From: Rhodococcoides fascians A44A
GTDB taxonomy: Bacteria; Actinomycetota; Actinomycetes; Mycobacteriales; Mycobacteriaceae
Direction: 5' to 3'
DNA length: 64,000 bases
Assembly: GCF_000760735.1 (NCBI RefSeq)
Contig: NZ_JMEX01000004.1
Coordinates: 310,947-374,946 of the forward strand
In this document: one piece after another, positions 57,500 through 64,000 of the stretch
How positions within the stretch are numbered: position 1 is the stretch's first letter
Layout: every line of letters starts with the position of its first letter
Notes under the pieces: model-generated
Databases searched by the model: none
The model's input: the letters and a program-made list of their open reading frames with translations, nothing else
Told to the model about the DNA's origin: nothing
Made by a program: the position numbers and the translations under genes

Positions 57500-58842
57500 C
57501 GAGTGGGATCGCTGGACATGGTGTCCACCGCCCGGTCCACTGCTGCGGCCAGTCTTTTCACACCTTCGTCGATCCGCTCGGGAGTCGAGGACGCGAAACA
57601 CAACCTCAGCGAGTCGTGGAACTTGCCGCCGACGGACAACGCGGGACCGGGAATGTAGGCGACACCTTCAGCCAGAGCTACCTCGAACAGGTCCTGCGTG
57701 GACACGGCGGAGGCTGTGCCGCGCAACGTGGCCCAGAGGAAGAAACCACCCTCGGGATCCGTCGTCTCGATCCTGTCGCCGAAGTACTTCTCCAGGCTTC
57801 GCTGCATCGCGATCTTCCGCGGCCGATAGACCGCGGCGAGCGATCGTAGGTGTTCGGTCAACTGTCCCCTGCGGATGAACTCGGCGATCATTCGTTGGTT
57901 GGGCAGATTGGTGCACGTGTCCATTGCCTGCTTCGCATTGATGAGCAACTGCCTGGCCTGCGGTGCGGCGTCGACCCATCCGACCCGCAGACCGGGTGCG
58001 ATCATCTTGGAGAACGTACGTACCGAGAAAACCAGCGGGTCCCCGGGACTCAGCGCGGCAAAACTCGGGATGTTCTCGCCCTCGAACCGAAGCAGCCCGT
58101 ACGGATCGTCGTCGAGAATCACCGATCCCCACTTGTGCGCGAGCTCGAGCAGCAGAGTGCGTCGTGCCAGCGACATGGTGGTGCCGGACGGGTTCTGGAA
58201 GTTCGGAATGACGTAGATCATCTTCGGCGGGCGTCCCGCTCGGGCCACGAGTTCGGGCAACGCTTCGACTATCAACCCGTCGGAATCCATCGGCGCTTCG
58301 AGCACTTCGCCGCCGTAGCTCAGTACCGTCGCGGTTCCGTTCGTGTACGTCGGACTCTCGACGATGACGAGGTCACCGGGATCCACGAACAGCTTGCAGG
58401 CAAGATCGAGCCCCTGCATCCCGCCCGAGGTGATCACGATTCGGTCGGCCGACGTCGGCTCCCCTACCGAGTCGAGGTACTCCAGCAGGGCGTCGATCAG
58501 CCCGGGATCGCCTTCGGTGGCGGCGTAATCCATGGCGTCCGTCGTCATCACCTGCGCCGCGATCTCGGAGAACGCCGCCGCTGGAACCGTCTCTGCAGCA
58601 GGCGAACCCATCGCGAATCGAACGATGTCGTGCTTCTGCGCAGCGAGGAGGGAGGTGGACGAGTCGATGACCGATCCGACGAGTTTGTCGGTCCGCAGTG
58701 CCCACGGGATGGCAGGAGTGGAGCCTGCGGAATGACCCGGGGTGGCAGGAGTGGAGCCTGCGGAATGACCCGGGGTGGCAGGAGTGGAGCCTGGGGATTC
58801 AGGAGTGGAGCCTGCGGAATGGTTGAGCGAGGTGGCGTGCAT
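57496..58842 (-). CDS. PLP aminotransferase class I/II with repeat-derived N terminus
   Basis: The 448-residue fold-type I aminotransferase is of the LysN / 2-aminoadipate transaminase kind. It shows VITSGGMQGLDLACKLF, YVIPNFQNPSGTTM, LDDDPYGLLRFEG, PLP Lys in SVRTFSKMIAPGLRVGW and the C-terminal SLRLCFASSTPE. It lacks the GntR DNA-binding domain of MocR proteins. The first 45 residues are made of GHSAGSTPAT-like units from an in-frame 33-bp DNA repeat; family homology begins at about ALRTDKLVGSVID. ATG at 58842 has AAGGAG. It lies 2 bp from the upstream M24 gene stop. Confidence 0.9.
   Translation of the reverse strand: MHATSLNHSAGSTPESPGSTPATPGHSAGSTPATPGHSAGSTPAIPWALRTDKLVGSVIDSSTSLLAAQKHDIVRFAMGSPAAETVPAAAFSEIAAQVMTTDAMDYAATEGDPGLIDALLEYLDSVGEPTSADRIVITSGGMQGLDLACKLFVDPGDLVIVESPTYTNGTATVLSYGGEVLEAPMDSDGLIVEALPELVARAGRPPKMIYVIPNFQNPSGTTMSLARRTLLLELAHKWGSVILDDDPYGLLRFEGENIPSFAALSPGDPLVFSVRTFSKMIAPGLRVGWVDAAPQARQLLINAKQAMDTCTNLPNQRMIAEFIRRGQLTEHLRSLAAVYRPRKIAMQRSLEKYFGDRIETTDPEGGFFLWATLRGTASAVSTQDLFEVALAEGVAYIPGPALSVGGKFHDSLRLCFASSTPERIDEGVKRLAAAVDRAVDTMSSDPTR
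58711..58824. repeat. 33-bp tandem repeats inside the aminotransferase 5' end
   Basis: Two exact 33-bp units (58711-58743 and 58744-58776) are followed by two partial copies to about 58824. The core, read on the minus strand, is GGTCATTCCGCAGGCTCCAC, one base different from the lepA-upstream repeat core. A multiple of three in unit length keeps the reading frame. Confidence 0.9.
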
Positions 58843-58844
58843 GT

Positions 58845-60119
58845 TCACTCCTTCGTCAGTAGACGGCGGGGGTACGAGGTGAAGGTTTCCACTCCGCGGT
58901 CGGTGACTCTGACGGCTTCGGAGACTTCGTATCCGTAGTCGTCCATCCACATTCCGCCGATGATGTGGAAGGTCATGTTCTCGGCGAGGACGGTGTCGTC
59001 GTCGGTTCGGATGCTGACGGTGCGTTCGCCCCAGTCCGGTGCGTAGGCGATGCCGATGGAGTATCCGATGCGGGACGGTTTGTGCAGGCCGTGTTTCGCG
59101 AGGCCGACGTTCCAGATCTGCGCGAGTTCGGTTGTCGTCGTTCCCGGTCGAACTTCGGCGAGGACTCCGTCGAGCGCTTCTCCGGTGGATCGCGCGAGGT
59201 AGTCGAGTCGCTTGCTGGGCTTTCCGAGCACGATGGTGCGTGCCATGGGTACGTGGTATCGACGGAAGACGCCTGCGAGTTCGACGACCGTGGTCTCCCC
59301 TGCGATGAACCTCTGGTCGGACCACGTGAGGTGCGGTGTGTCCGCGCCGGCGCCGGTGGGAAGCATCGGGACGATCGCGGGGTGGTCGCCGCCGAAGTCG
59401 TCCGTTCCGCGTACCTGTGCGTTCATGATGGCCGCGGCTGCGTCGCACTGTCGTCCTCCGACGACCACTGCGTCGTAGGCTGCCGACATCGCGGACTCGC
59501 AGACCTTGGCGGCACCGCGCATCAGGTCGATCTCGGCGGGTGACTTGATCACGCGCACCCAGTTGATCAATTCGTAGGAGTCGGTGAATCGGTACTCGGG
59601 AAGGGATTTGACCAACGCTTCGAACGCTTTGGGGCTGAAGTAGTACGAGTCCATCTCCAGACCGACTTGGCCGTGCGAGAAGTTGTTCACCACACCGAGT
59701 TCCCGGAGGCGCTGCGCGACCCACACGAACGGGTGGGTGTCCTTGCGCTGCACGAAGGTCTCGGGATAGCCGAACGTCTGCTCCTGTGGAAGCCACGACG
59801 TCCGGAACGCTCCGTTCGCGTCCATTTCTCGGGCGAAGAAGTACAGTTCGCCTTCCAGCGGCACGTAGAGCATCTGTGGGGTGTAGAACGACAGGGCGTT
59901 GTAGCCGAGCAGGTAGTACAGATTGGACGGATCGGTGACGATGAGCGCCGTGAGGTTCTGTGACGCCATCGATGCCCGTACCGCGGCGAGGCGGGCGGAG
60001 TACTCGTCGTCGGTGAACGTGATGGGCGTGCTGTTGGGCAGGTCCGCGTATTCGGCGAGGCCCTCGGAGTGGTTCGGTCCGACCGCACTGGTGAGTTCGG
60101 CTGCGAAGTAGTCGTTCAC
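58845..60119 (-). CDS. M24-family hydrolase, ectoine hydrolase (DoeA/EutD)-like
   Basis: The 424-residue creatinase/prolidase-fold protein shares distinctive blocks with ectoine hydrolases: ELYFFAREMDANGAFRTSWL, RIGYSIGIAYAPDWGERTVS, NMTFHIIGGMWMDDYGYEVSE and SYPRRLL. These enzymes open cyclic ectoine to N-acetyl-diaminobutyrate. GTG at 60119 was chosen because AAAGGGGG lies five bases upstream; a further ATG at 60140 would put that site inside the gene. No signal peptide. Metal ligands are not those of classical aminopeptidases. Substrate identity is inferred. Confidence 0.85.
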   Translation of the reverse strand: MNDYFAAELTSAVGPNHSEGLAEYADLPNSTPITFTDDEYSARLAAVRASMASQNLTALIVTDPSNLYYLLGYNALSFYTPQMLYVPLEGELYFFAREMDANGAFRTSWLPQEQTFGYPETFVQRKDTHPFVWVAQRLRELGVVNNFSHGQVGLEMDSYYFSPKAFEALVKSLPEYRFTDSYELINWVRVIKSPAEIDLMRGAAKVCESAMSAAYDAVVVGGRQCDAAAAIMNAQVRGTDDFGGDHPAIVPMLPTGAGADTPHLTWSDQRFIAGETTVVELAGVFRRYHVPMARTIVLGKPSKRLDYLARSTGEALDGVLAEVRPGTTTTELAQIWNVGLAKHGLHKPSRIGYSIGIAYAPDWGERTVSIRTDDDTVLAENMTFHIIGGMWMDDYGYEVSEAVRVTDRGVETFTSYPRRLLTKE

Positions 60120-60163
60120 TGGTACCCCCTTTCGAGGCATTGTCAGGTGTGTCCGTTCAACCG

Positions 60164-60191
60164 ATCTGCAGTTTGCAGATTGTTGACAATC
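60164..60191. promoter_or_regulatory. Overlapping palindromes upstream of the M24 gene
   Basis: ATCTGCA-GTT-TGCAGAT (60164-60180) overlaps GATTGT-TG-ACAATC (60178-60191). The second resembles the GT/AC-type operators of FadR-family GntR proteins. They lie 45-72 bp upstream of the M24 start and downstream of the gntR gene, so the cluster's own GntR regulator is the obvious candidate to bind here. Confidence 0.55.
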
Positions 60192-60305
60192 AGGCTAAAT
60201 GCCAGGTCCACTCCGCCGCAAGGAAATCCGTGTTACTTCTTCGTTTCGGCTCGTGCACGCGGGCGATTCATCACCGATTCACCCGCGCGCACGTGCCTCG
60301 ACCAG

Positions 60306-61004
60306 CTATTGAGCGATACCAGTTGCCTCGTCGGCCATCGCACGCGTCAGATCGTGGATTGCGGTGTCCATGTGCTCGTGCACGCCGGCCTCCAACGCAG
60401 ACCAGTCCCCGCCGACCAGCAGGTTCACCAGCAACTGGTGCTCCTCGACCAATGCCTCCGGCCGGTAGTACGCGGTTTCGAGGTTGGCCATGCAGATGCG
60501 CGCCTCCGCCGCCAGCGTCGCGTACATCCGCGACATGCGACTGTTCGACGTCGCGGACACGAGGGCGGTGTGGAACGCGAGGTCACGCTCGGCCAGTCCG
60601 AACCAGTCCGCGCGATCGATGTAGGGCTGCATCTGGTCCACGATCGCCGACAACCGAGCAGCAGTTGTCGTCAATGTCGATTCGTCGCCGTGCACGAGAG
60701 TCCACGCGGCGCCCACCTCGATCGCCGCGCGAGCCTCGTAGATCTCCGCGACGTCGTCGCTGCTGAGTTCGACGACGAACACTCCGCGGTTGCGGTAGCT
60801 GACCAACAGCCCTTCCTGGTTGAGCCGTTGCAGCGCTTCTCGCACCGGTCCGCGGGAGATCTCCAACTCGGCAGCAACATTCGCCTCGTTGATCTGCTCA
60901 CCGGGCGCGTAGGAGCCGTCGATGATGCGGTCGCGGATCTGATCGGCGATCACCATCGACGTGTTGCGCGCGTTGATCGGCGTCAGTCTTCTTGATCCTG
61001 GCAC
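60306..61004 (-). CDS. GntR-family (FCD domain) regulator
   Basis: The 232-residue regulator has an N-terminal winged helix (ADQIRDRIIDGSYAPGEQIN, LEISRGPVREALQRLNQEGLL) and a C-terminal FCD helical domain (EIYEARAAIEVGAAW, RDLAFHTALVSATSN, EEHQLLVNLLVGG) that binds metal and an acidic ligand. GTG at 61004 has GGAGGAG at ideal spacing; the longer frame upstream lies in the aldehyde dehydrogenase gene. It sits 14 bp after that gene, in the middle of the catabolic cluster, and probably controls it. Confidence 0.92.
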   Translation of the reverse strand: MPGSRRLTPINARNTSMVIADQIRDRIIDGSYAPGEQINEANVAAELEISRGPVREALQRLNQEGLLVSYRNRGVFVVELSSDDVAEIYEARAAIEVGAAWTLVHGDESTLTTTAARLSAIVDQMQPYIDRADWFGLAERDLAFHTALVSATSNSRMSRMYATLAAEARICMANLETAYYRPEALVEEHQLLVNLLVGGDWSALEAGVHEHMDTAIHDLTRAMADEATGIAQ

Positions 61005-61018
61005 TGGTCTCTCCTCCG

Positions 61019-62482
61019 CTAGGACCTCGGGATGGCAAAATACTTGTACTCGAGGAACTCGTCGATACCGACCCTGCCGCCCTCGCGGCCCAACCCCGAT
61101 TGCTTGACCCCGCCGAACGGCGCCGCCGGGTTGGACACGAGCCCCGTGTTCAACCCGACCATCCCTACTTCCAGCCGCTCCCCCATCCGGAGCGCTCGAT
61201 CGATGTCCTGGGTGAACACGTATCCGACGAGTCCCCATTCGGTGTCGTTGGCCAACGCGATCACCTCGTCCTCGGTGTCGTACGGAACCACAGCGGCCAC
61301 CGGCCCGAAGATCTCGGTCGACATCAGATCCGATGCGGGATCCACCGAATCGAGCACCGTCGGCGGGTAGAAGTACCCCGGGCCGTCGTCCGGCGCACCT
61401 CCGACGACTGCGCGGGCGCCTCGCTCCAGAGCGTCGTCGACGAGGCGCTGCACCTTGGCCCGGCCGTCCTCGTCGATGAGCGGCCCGACCTCCACTCCGT
61501 CACCGTCGCCGGGGCCGACGTTCAGTGCGTCCATTCGCGCGCCCAGCTTCTCGGCGAACTCGATTGCCACGGAACGATGTACGAAGAACCGGTTGGCCGC
61601 GGTGCATGCCTCGCCCATGTTGCGCATCTTCGCTACCATCGCGCCGTCCACGGCCCGATCGACGTCGGCTCCCTCGGCGACGACGAAGGGTGCATTGCCA
61701 CCGAGTTCCATCGACGTACGCATCACCGTCGGTGCAGCCTGCGCCAGAAGAATCTTCCCTACTTCGGTCGAACCGGTGAAGCTGATCTTGCGCGCGTCTC
61801 CGCTCGCCATCCACGAACCGACGACGCTCGCAGCGTCGGTCGTCGGTACGACGTTGACGACTCCGTCCGGCACTCCCGCCTCGACCAGAATTGCGGCCAG
61901 GGCCAGAGCGGTCAGAGGTGTCTGTTCGGCCGGTTTGAACACCACGGTGCACCCGGCGGCCAATGCTGGGCCGATCTTTCGCGTACCCATGGCGAGCGGA
62001 AAGTTCCACGGGGTGACCAGGATGCACGGGCCGACGGGTTCGCGGGTGACGATGATGCGGTTCTTCCCGTCGCCGGTCAGGGTGTGATCACCTGAAATCC
62101 GCACCGCTTCTTCCGAGAACCAGCGAAAGAACTCGGCGCCGTAGGCGACCTCACCGCGCGCATCCGCCAGCGGCTTTCCCATCTCGGCGGTGATGATCGC
62201 GGCGAGTTCCTCGGTGCGCTCGACGATCAACTCGAAAGCCCGACGGAGGATGATGCTGCGTTCACGAGGAGCCGTCTGCGCCCACGACTTCTGGGCTTCC
62301 GATGCGGCTGCCATGGCCGCCTCCGCATCGGTGACGCCGCCGTCGGCGACGGTGGCGATGGTCTCACCTGTCGCAGGATCGACGACGTCGAACGTCTTTC
62401 CGCCGTGTGCGTCGCGCCAGTGGCCGCCGATGAACACCTGGGTCGGTGAATCGATCTCGGGTCGGGTCAGTGATGTGGTCAT
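61019..62482 (-). CDS. Succinate-semialdehyde-type aldehyde dehydrogenase
   Basis: The 487-residue NAD(P)-dependent dehydrogenase has PWNFPLAMGTRKIGPALAAG, KPAEQTPLTALALA, the Glu in TSMELGGNAPFVV and catalytic Cys in NMGEACTAANRFFV. It is of the GabD/SSADH type and near DoeC-like aspartate-semialdehyde oxidisers. ATG at 62482 overlaps the upstream oxidoreductase stop (ATGA). In the cluster it would oxidise the semialdehyde produced by the aminotransferase. Confidence 0.93.
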   Translation of the reverse strand: MTTSLTRPEIDSPTQVFIGGHWRDAHGGKTFDVVDPATGETIATVADGGVTDAEAAMAAASEAQKSWAQTAPRERSIILRRAFELIVERTEELAAIITAEMGKPLADARGEVAYGAEFFRWFSEEAVRISGDHTLTGDGKNRIIVTREPVGPCILVTPWNFPLAMGTRKIGPALAAGCTVVFKPAEQTPLTALALAAILVEAGVPDGVVNVVPTTDAASVVGSWMASGDARKISFTGSTEVGKILLAQAAPTVMRTSMELGGNAPFVVAEGADVDRAVDGAMVAKMRNMGEACTAANRFFVHRSVAIEFAEKLGARMDALNVGPGDGDGVEVGPLIDEDGRAKVQRLVDDALERGARAVVGGAPDDGPGYFYPPTVLDSVDPASDLMSTEIFGPVAAVVPYDTEDEVIALANDTEWGLVGYVFTQDIDRALRMGERLEVGMVGLNTGLVSNPAAPFGGVKQSGLGREGGRVGIDEFLEYKYFAIPRS

Positions 62483-64000
62483 ACGTCCCTCCTGGTGGTG
62501 CCTGGATCGAGAATGTGCGCGAGGTGCGTCGAGGCCCCGGCGCTGTGGTTGTCGGTGAGCTGGCGGACCTGCATGTGGCAGCTGAAACCGTCGGTGAGGA
62601 TCGGTCGATCCCCCGCCCGACGCACGGCCGGAGCGAGGGCTTGTTCGGACACCTTCATGCTCATCTCGTAGTGATCGGGTTCGAAGCCGAAGTTTCCTGC
62701 CACGCCGCAGCATCCGGTTGCTTCGTCGATCGACTCGATTCCTGCAGCGGCCAACGCCTTCCGTTGGGTCGCTTCACCGAAGACGGCGTATTCGTGGCAG
62801 TGCGTCTGGACGGTCACGGCGTCCGGAACCGTCGCCGTCGGCGTCCACCCGCCTGCCGCCTGGTCGATCACTGCGCCCGCGAAGCTCTGCACGCGCGCTG
62901 CGACGCGTCGTGCGGCGTCGGTGTTCACCAGTTCCGGTAGGTCCTTCTTCAGTGCCGCCGCGCAACTCGGTTCGGTGACGACGATGGGACGGTCGGTGCC
63001 GTCGTCGAGCGCGTCCGCCGTCCGAGCAAGGTGCTTCCTGGCCGTCGCAAGCTGCCCGGTGGAGATCCAGGTGAGCCCGCAGCAGACGTCGCTGCGGCAC
63101 TCGGCTGTTCGGCCGGCGTCGGCGAGGACTCGAACAGCAGCGCCGACGATCTCCGGCCGAAATCCCTTCGTGAACGAGTCGACGAACAGCACGACGTCAC
63201 CGCCCTGGACCGAGTCGGTCGTCTGCGCCTTCAGTTCTGCACGTGATGCGAATCGCGGAAGCGCGCGCTCGGTCGTCAGTCCTCCGAGTTTCGCTGCCAG
63301 CACACCGATTCTGGGCGTCAGAACGGCATTGAGTGCCGGAGCGATCCGCGCGGTCACCTTCAGCCATCGCGGAAGCCATCCCAGCGAATAGTGCGCCATC
63401 GGACGCACCCGGCCAGCGTAGTGATGGTCGAGGAATTCCGCCTTGTAGGTCGCCATGTCCACGCCGACCGGACAGTCGGACGAGCACGCCTTGCAGGAGA
63501 GGCACAGATCGAGGGACTCCTTGACATCGGTGGATGCCCATCCCTCGGCGACGGTTCTCGAGCTGCGTACCATCTCCTGCAGCACTCGTGCCCGCCCGCG
63601 GGTGGAATCCTTCTCGTCACCGGTCGCCCGGAAACTGGGGCACATCACTCCGCCACTGCTCGATCGACAGCGGCCGACTCCGACACAGGACTGTGTGGCG
63701 TGGACGAACGGGTCGAGGTGCGGGACCGGTCGAGGATCCGGGCCCGATCCGATCTGGTGCAGATCGAAGGTCGTCTTCCACTCCCGCTTCGGGATGTTCG
63801 CCAGCGCAAGGTCGTTCATCATCGGCGCCGGGTCGGTGATACTGCCCGGGTTGAGCAGTCCGGCAGGGTCCCAGATGCCTTTGAAGCGCTCGAACGCCCT
63901 CAGCATCGTGGTCGAGTACATCACCGGCAGCAGCTCCGAACGAGCGCGCCCGTCACCGTGTTCGCCGGACAGCGACCCGCCGTGACGGACCACGAGGGCT
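62479..64000 (-). CDS. FAD-linked/Fe-S oxidoreductase (GlcD-GlcF fusion type, 5' end missing)
   Basis: About 507 C-terminal residues are visible; the N-terminal FAD-binding part lies beyond 64000. The visible start has RHGGSLSGEHGDGRARSELL, the end of a FAD-oxidase C domain. Iron-sulfur motifs follow (CVGVGRCRSSSGGVMCPS and CLSCKACSSDCPVGVDM) and then a CCG-type heterodisulfide-reductase domain (CRSDVCCGLTW, THCHEY, GCCGVAGNFG). This fusion occurs in D-lactate, D-2-hydroxyglutarate and glycolate dehydrogenases. Upstream gene of the cluster here and coupled to the aldehyde dehydrogenase. Confidence 0.9.
   Translation of the reverse strand, partial: ALVVRHGGSLSGEHGDGRARSELLPVMYSTTMLRAFERFKGIWDPAGLLNPGSITDPAPMMNDLALANIPKREWKTTFDLHQIGSGPDPRPVPHLDPFVHATQSCVGVGRCRSSSGGVMCPSFRATGDEKDSTRGRARVLQEMVRSSRTVAEGWASTDVKESLDLCLSCKACSSDCPVGVDMATYKAEFLDHHYAGRVRPMAHYSLGWLPRWLKVTARIAPALNAVLTPRIGVLAAKLGGLTTERALPRFASRAELKAQTTDSVQGGDVVLFVDSFTKGFRPEIVGAAVRVLADAGRTAECRSDVCCGLTWISTGQLATARKHLARTADALDDGTDRPIVVTEPSCAAALKKDLPELVNTDAARRVAARVQSFAGAVIDQAAGGWTPTATVPDAVTVQTHCHEYAVFGEATQRKALAAAGIESIDEATGCCGVAGNFGFEPDHYEMSMKVSEQALAPAVRRAGDRPILTDGFSCHMQVRQLTDNHSAGASTHLAHILDPGTTRRDV

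Noticed and set aside
58845-60119. Naming the M24 gene as Xaa-Pro dipeptidase or creatinase
   Set aside because: The GYSIGIAYAPDWGERT and GGMWMDDYGYEVSE blocks match ectoine hydrolases better than the metal-ligand pattern of aminopeptidase P or prolidase; even so no gene symbol was given.

Overview
The window comes from a high-GC actinobacterium of the Rhodococcus type. GTG starts are frequent, one start is TTG, and stop/start overlaps of the ATGA, GTGA and TAATG kinds are common. From about 4 kb to 52 kb the gene order follows the Mycobacterium tuberculosis Rv2345-Rv2427c block closely (glyS, smtB-zur, uppS, recO, era, ybeY, phoH, rsmE, dnaJ2, hrcA, hemW, sirA-cysH, cysTWA-subI, treH, lepA, rpsT, holA, comEA-comEC, octT-gpgP, rsfS, nadD, proA). 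The mycobactin cluster and amiA2 found in that block in M. tuberculosis are absent, and cysD-cysN sit inside the sulfur operon. Gene identities were read from the protein sequences. The synteny comparison is from memory.

Layout. 1-3.9 kb: the 5' part of a DUF218/YdcF-type membrane protein, then an ABC exporter (ATPase, permease) and its probable DesK/DesR-type two-component system, all on the minus strand. 4-6 kb: a secreted TPM-domain protein with a long helical region and a Gly-Phe tail. 6.1-8.6 kb: glyS, diverging from the zinc-regulator pair smtB-zur. 8.5-18.4 kb: a minus-strand run of housekeeping genes, hrcA-dnaJ-rsmE-hydrolase followed by phoH-ybeY-corC-like-era-recO-uppS and a small conserved gene. 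18.5-20 kb: an Rv2375-like small protein and hemW. 20.1-25.9 kb: assimilatory sulfur reduction (sirA, cysH, cysD, cysN, siroheme chelatase), preceded by a leaderless cysteine-rich leader peptide. 25.8-30.4 kb: a DUF1275 membrane protein and the sulfate ABC transporter. 30.8-34.3 kb: two tiny membrane proteins, trehalase and a nitronate monooxygenase. 34.3-41.7 kb: lepA, a PemK-like protein, an aquaporin, the transglutaminase / alpha-E / ATP-grasp trio, and rpsT. 41.8-52.4 kb: holA, comEC, comEA, degV, octT, gpgP, rsfS, nadD, a VWA/MoxR pair and proA.

From 52.5 kb the mycobacterial order stops. After an old-yellow-enzyme gene there is a minus-strand catabolic cluster running off the right edge: FAD/Fe-S oxidoreductase (5' end missing), aldehyde dehydrogenase, GntR regulator, M24 hydrolase resembling ectoine hydrolase DoeA/EutD, PLP aminotransferase, M20 deacylase, ProP-like MFS importer and a D-2-hydroxyacid dehydrogenase. 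The enzyme order fits opening a cyclic or acylated amino compound, deacylating it, transaminating it and oxidising the aldehyde; ectoine is the best guess but is inference.

Non-coding structure of note: the Cys-rich leader and an upstream palindrome before sirA; a shared tandem-repeat family upstream of lepA and inside the aminotransferase gene; two related long hairpins at 2.1 and 33.2 kb; a canonical terminator after rpsT; overlapping palindromes upstream of the M24 gene; and a probable SmtB operator. No tRNA, rRNA, CRISPR array or insertion sequence was recognised.
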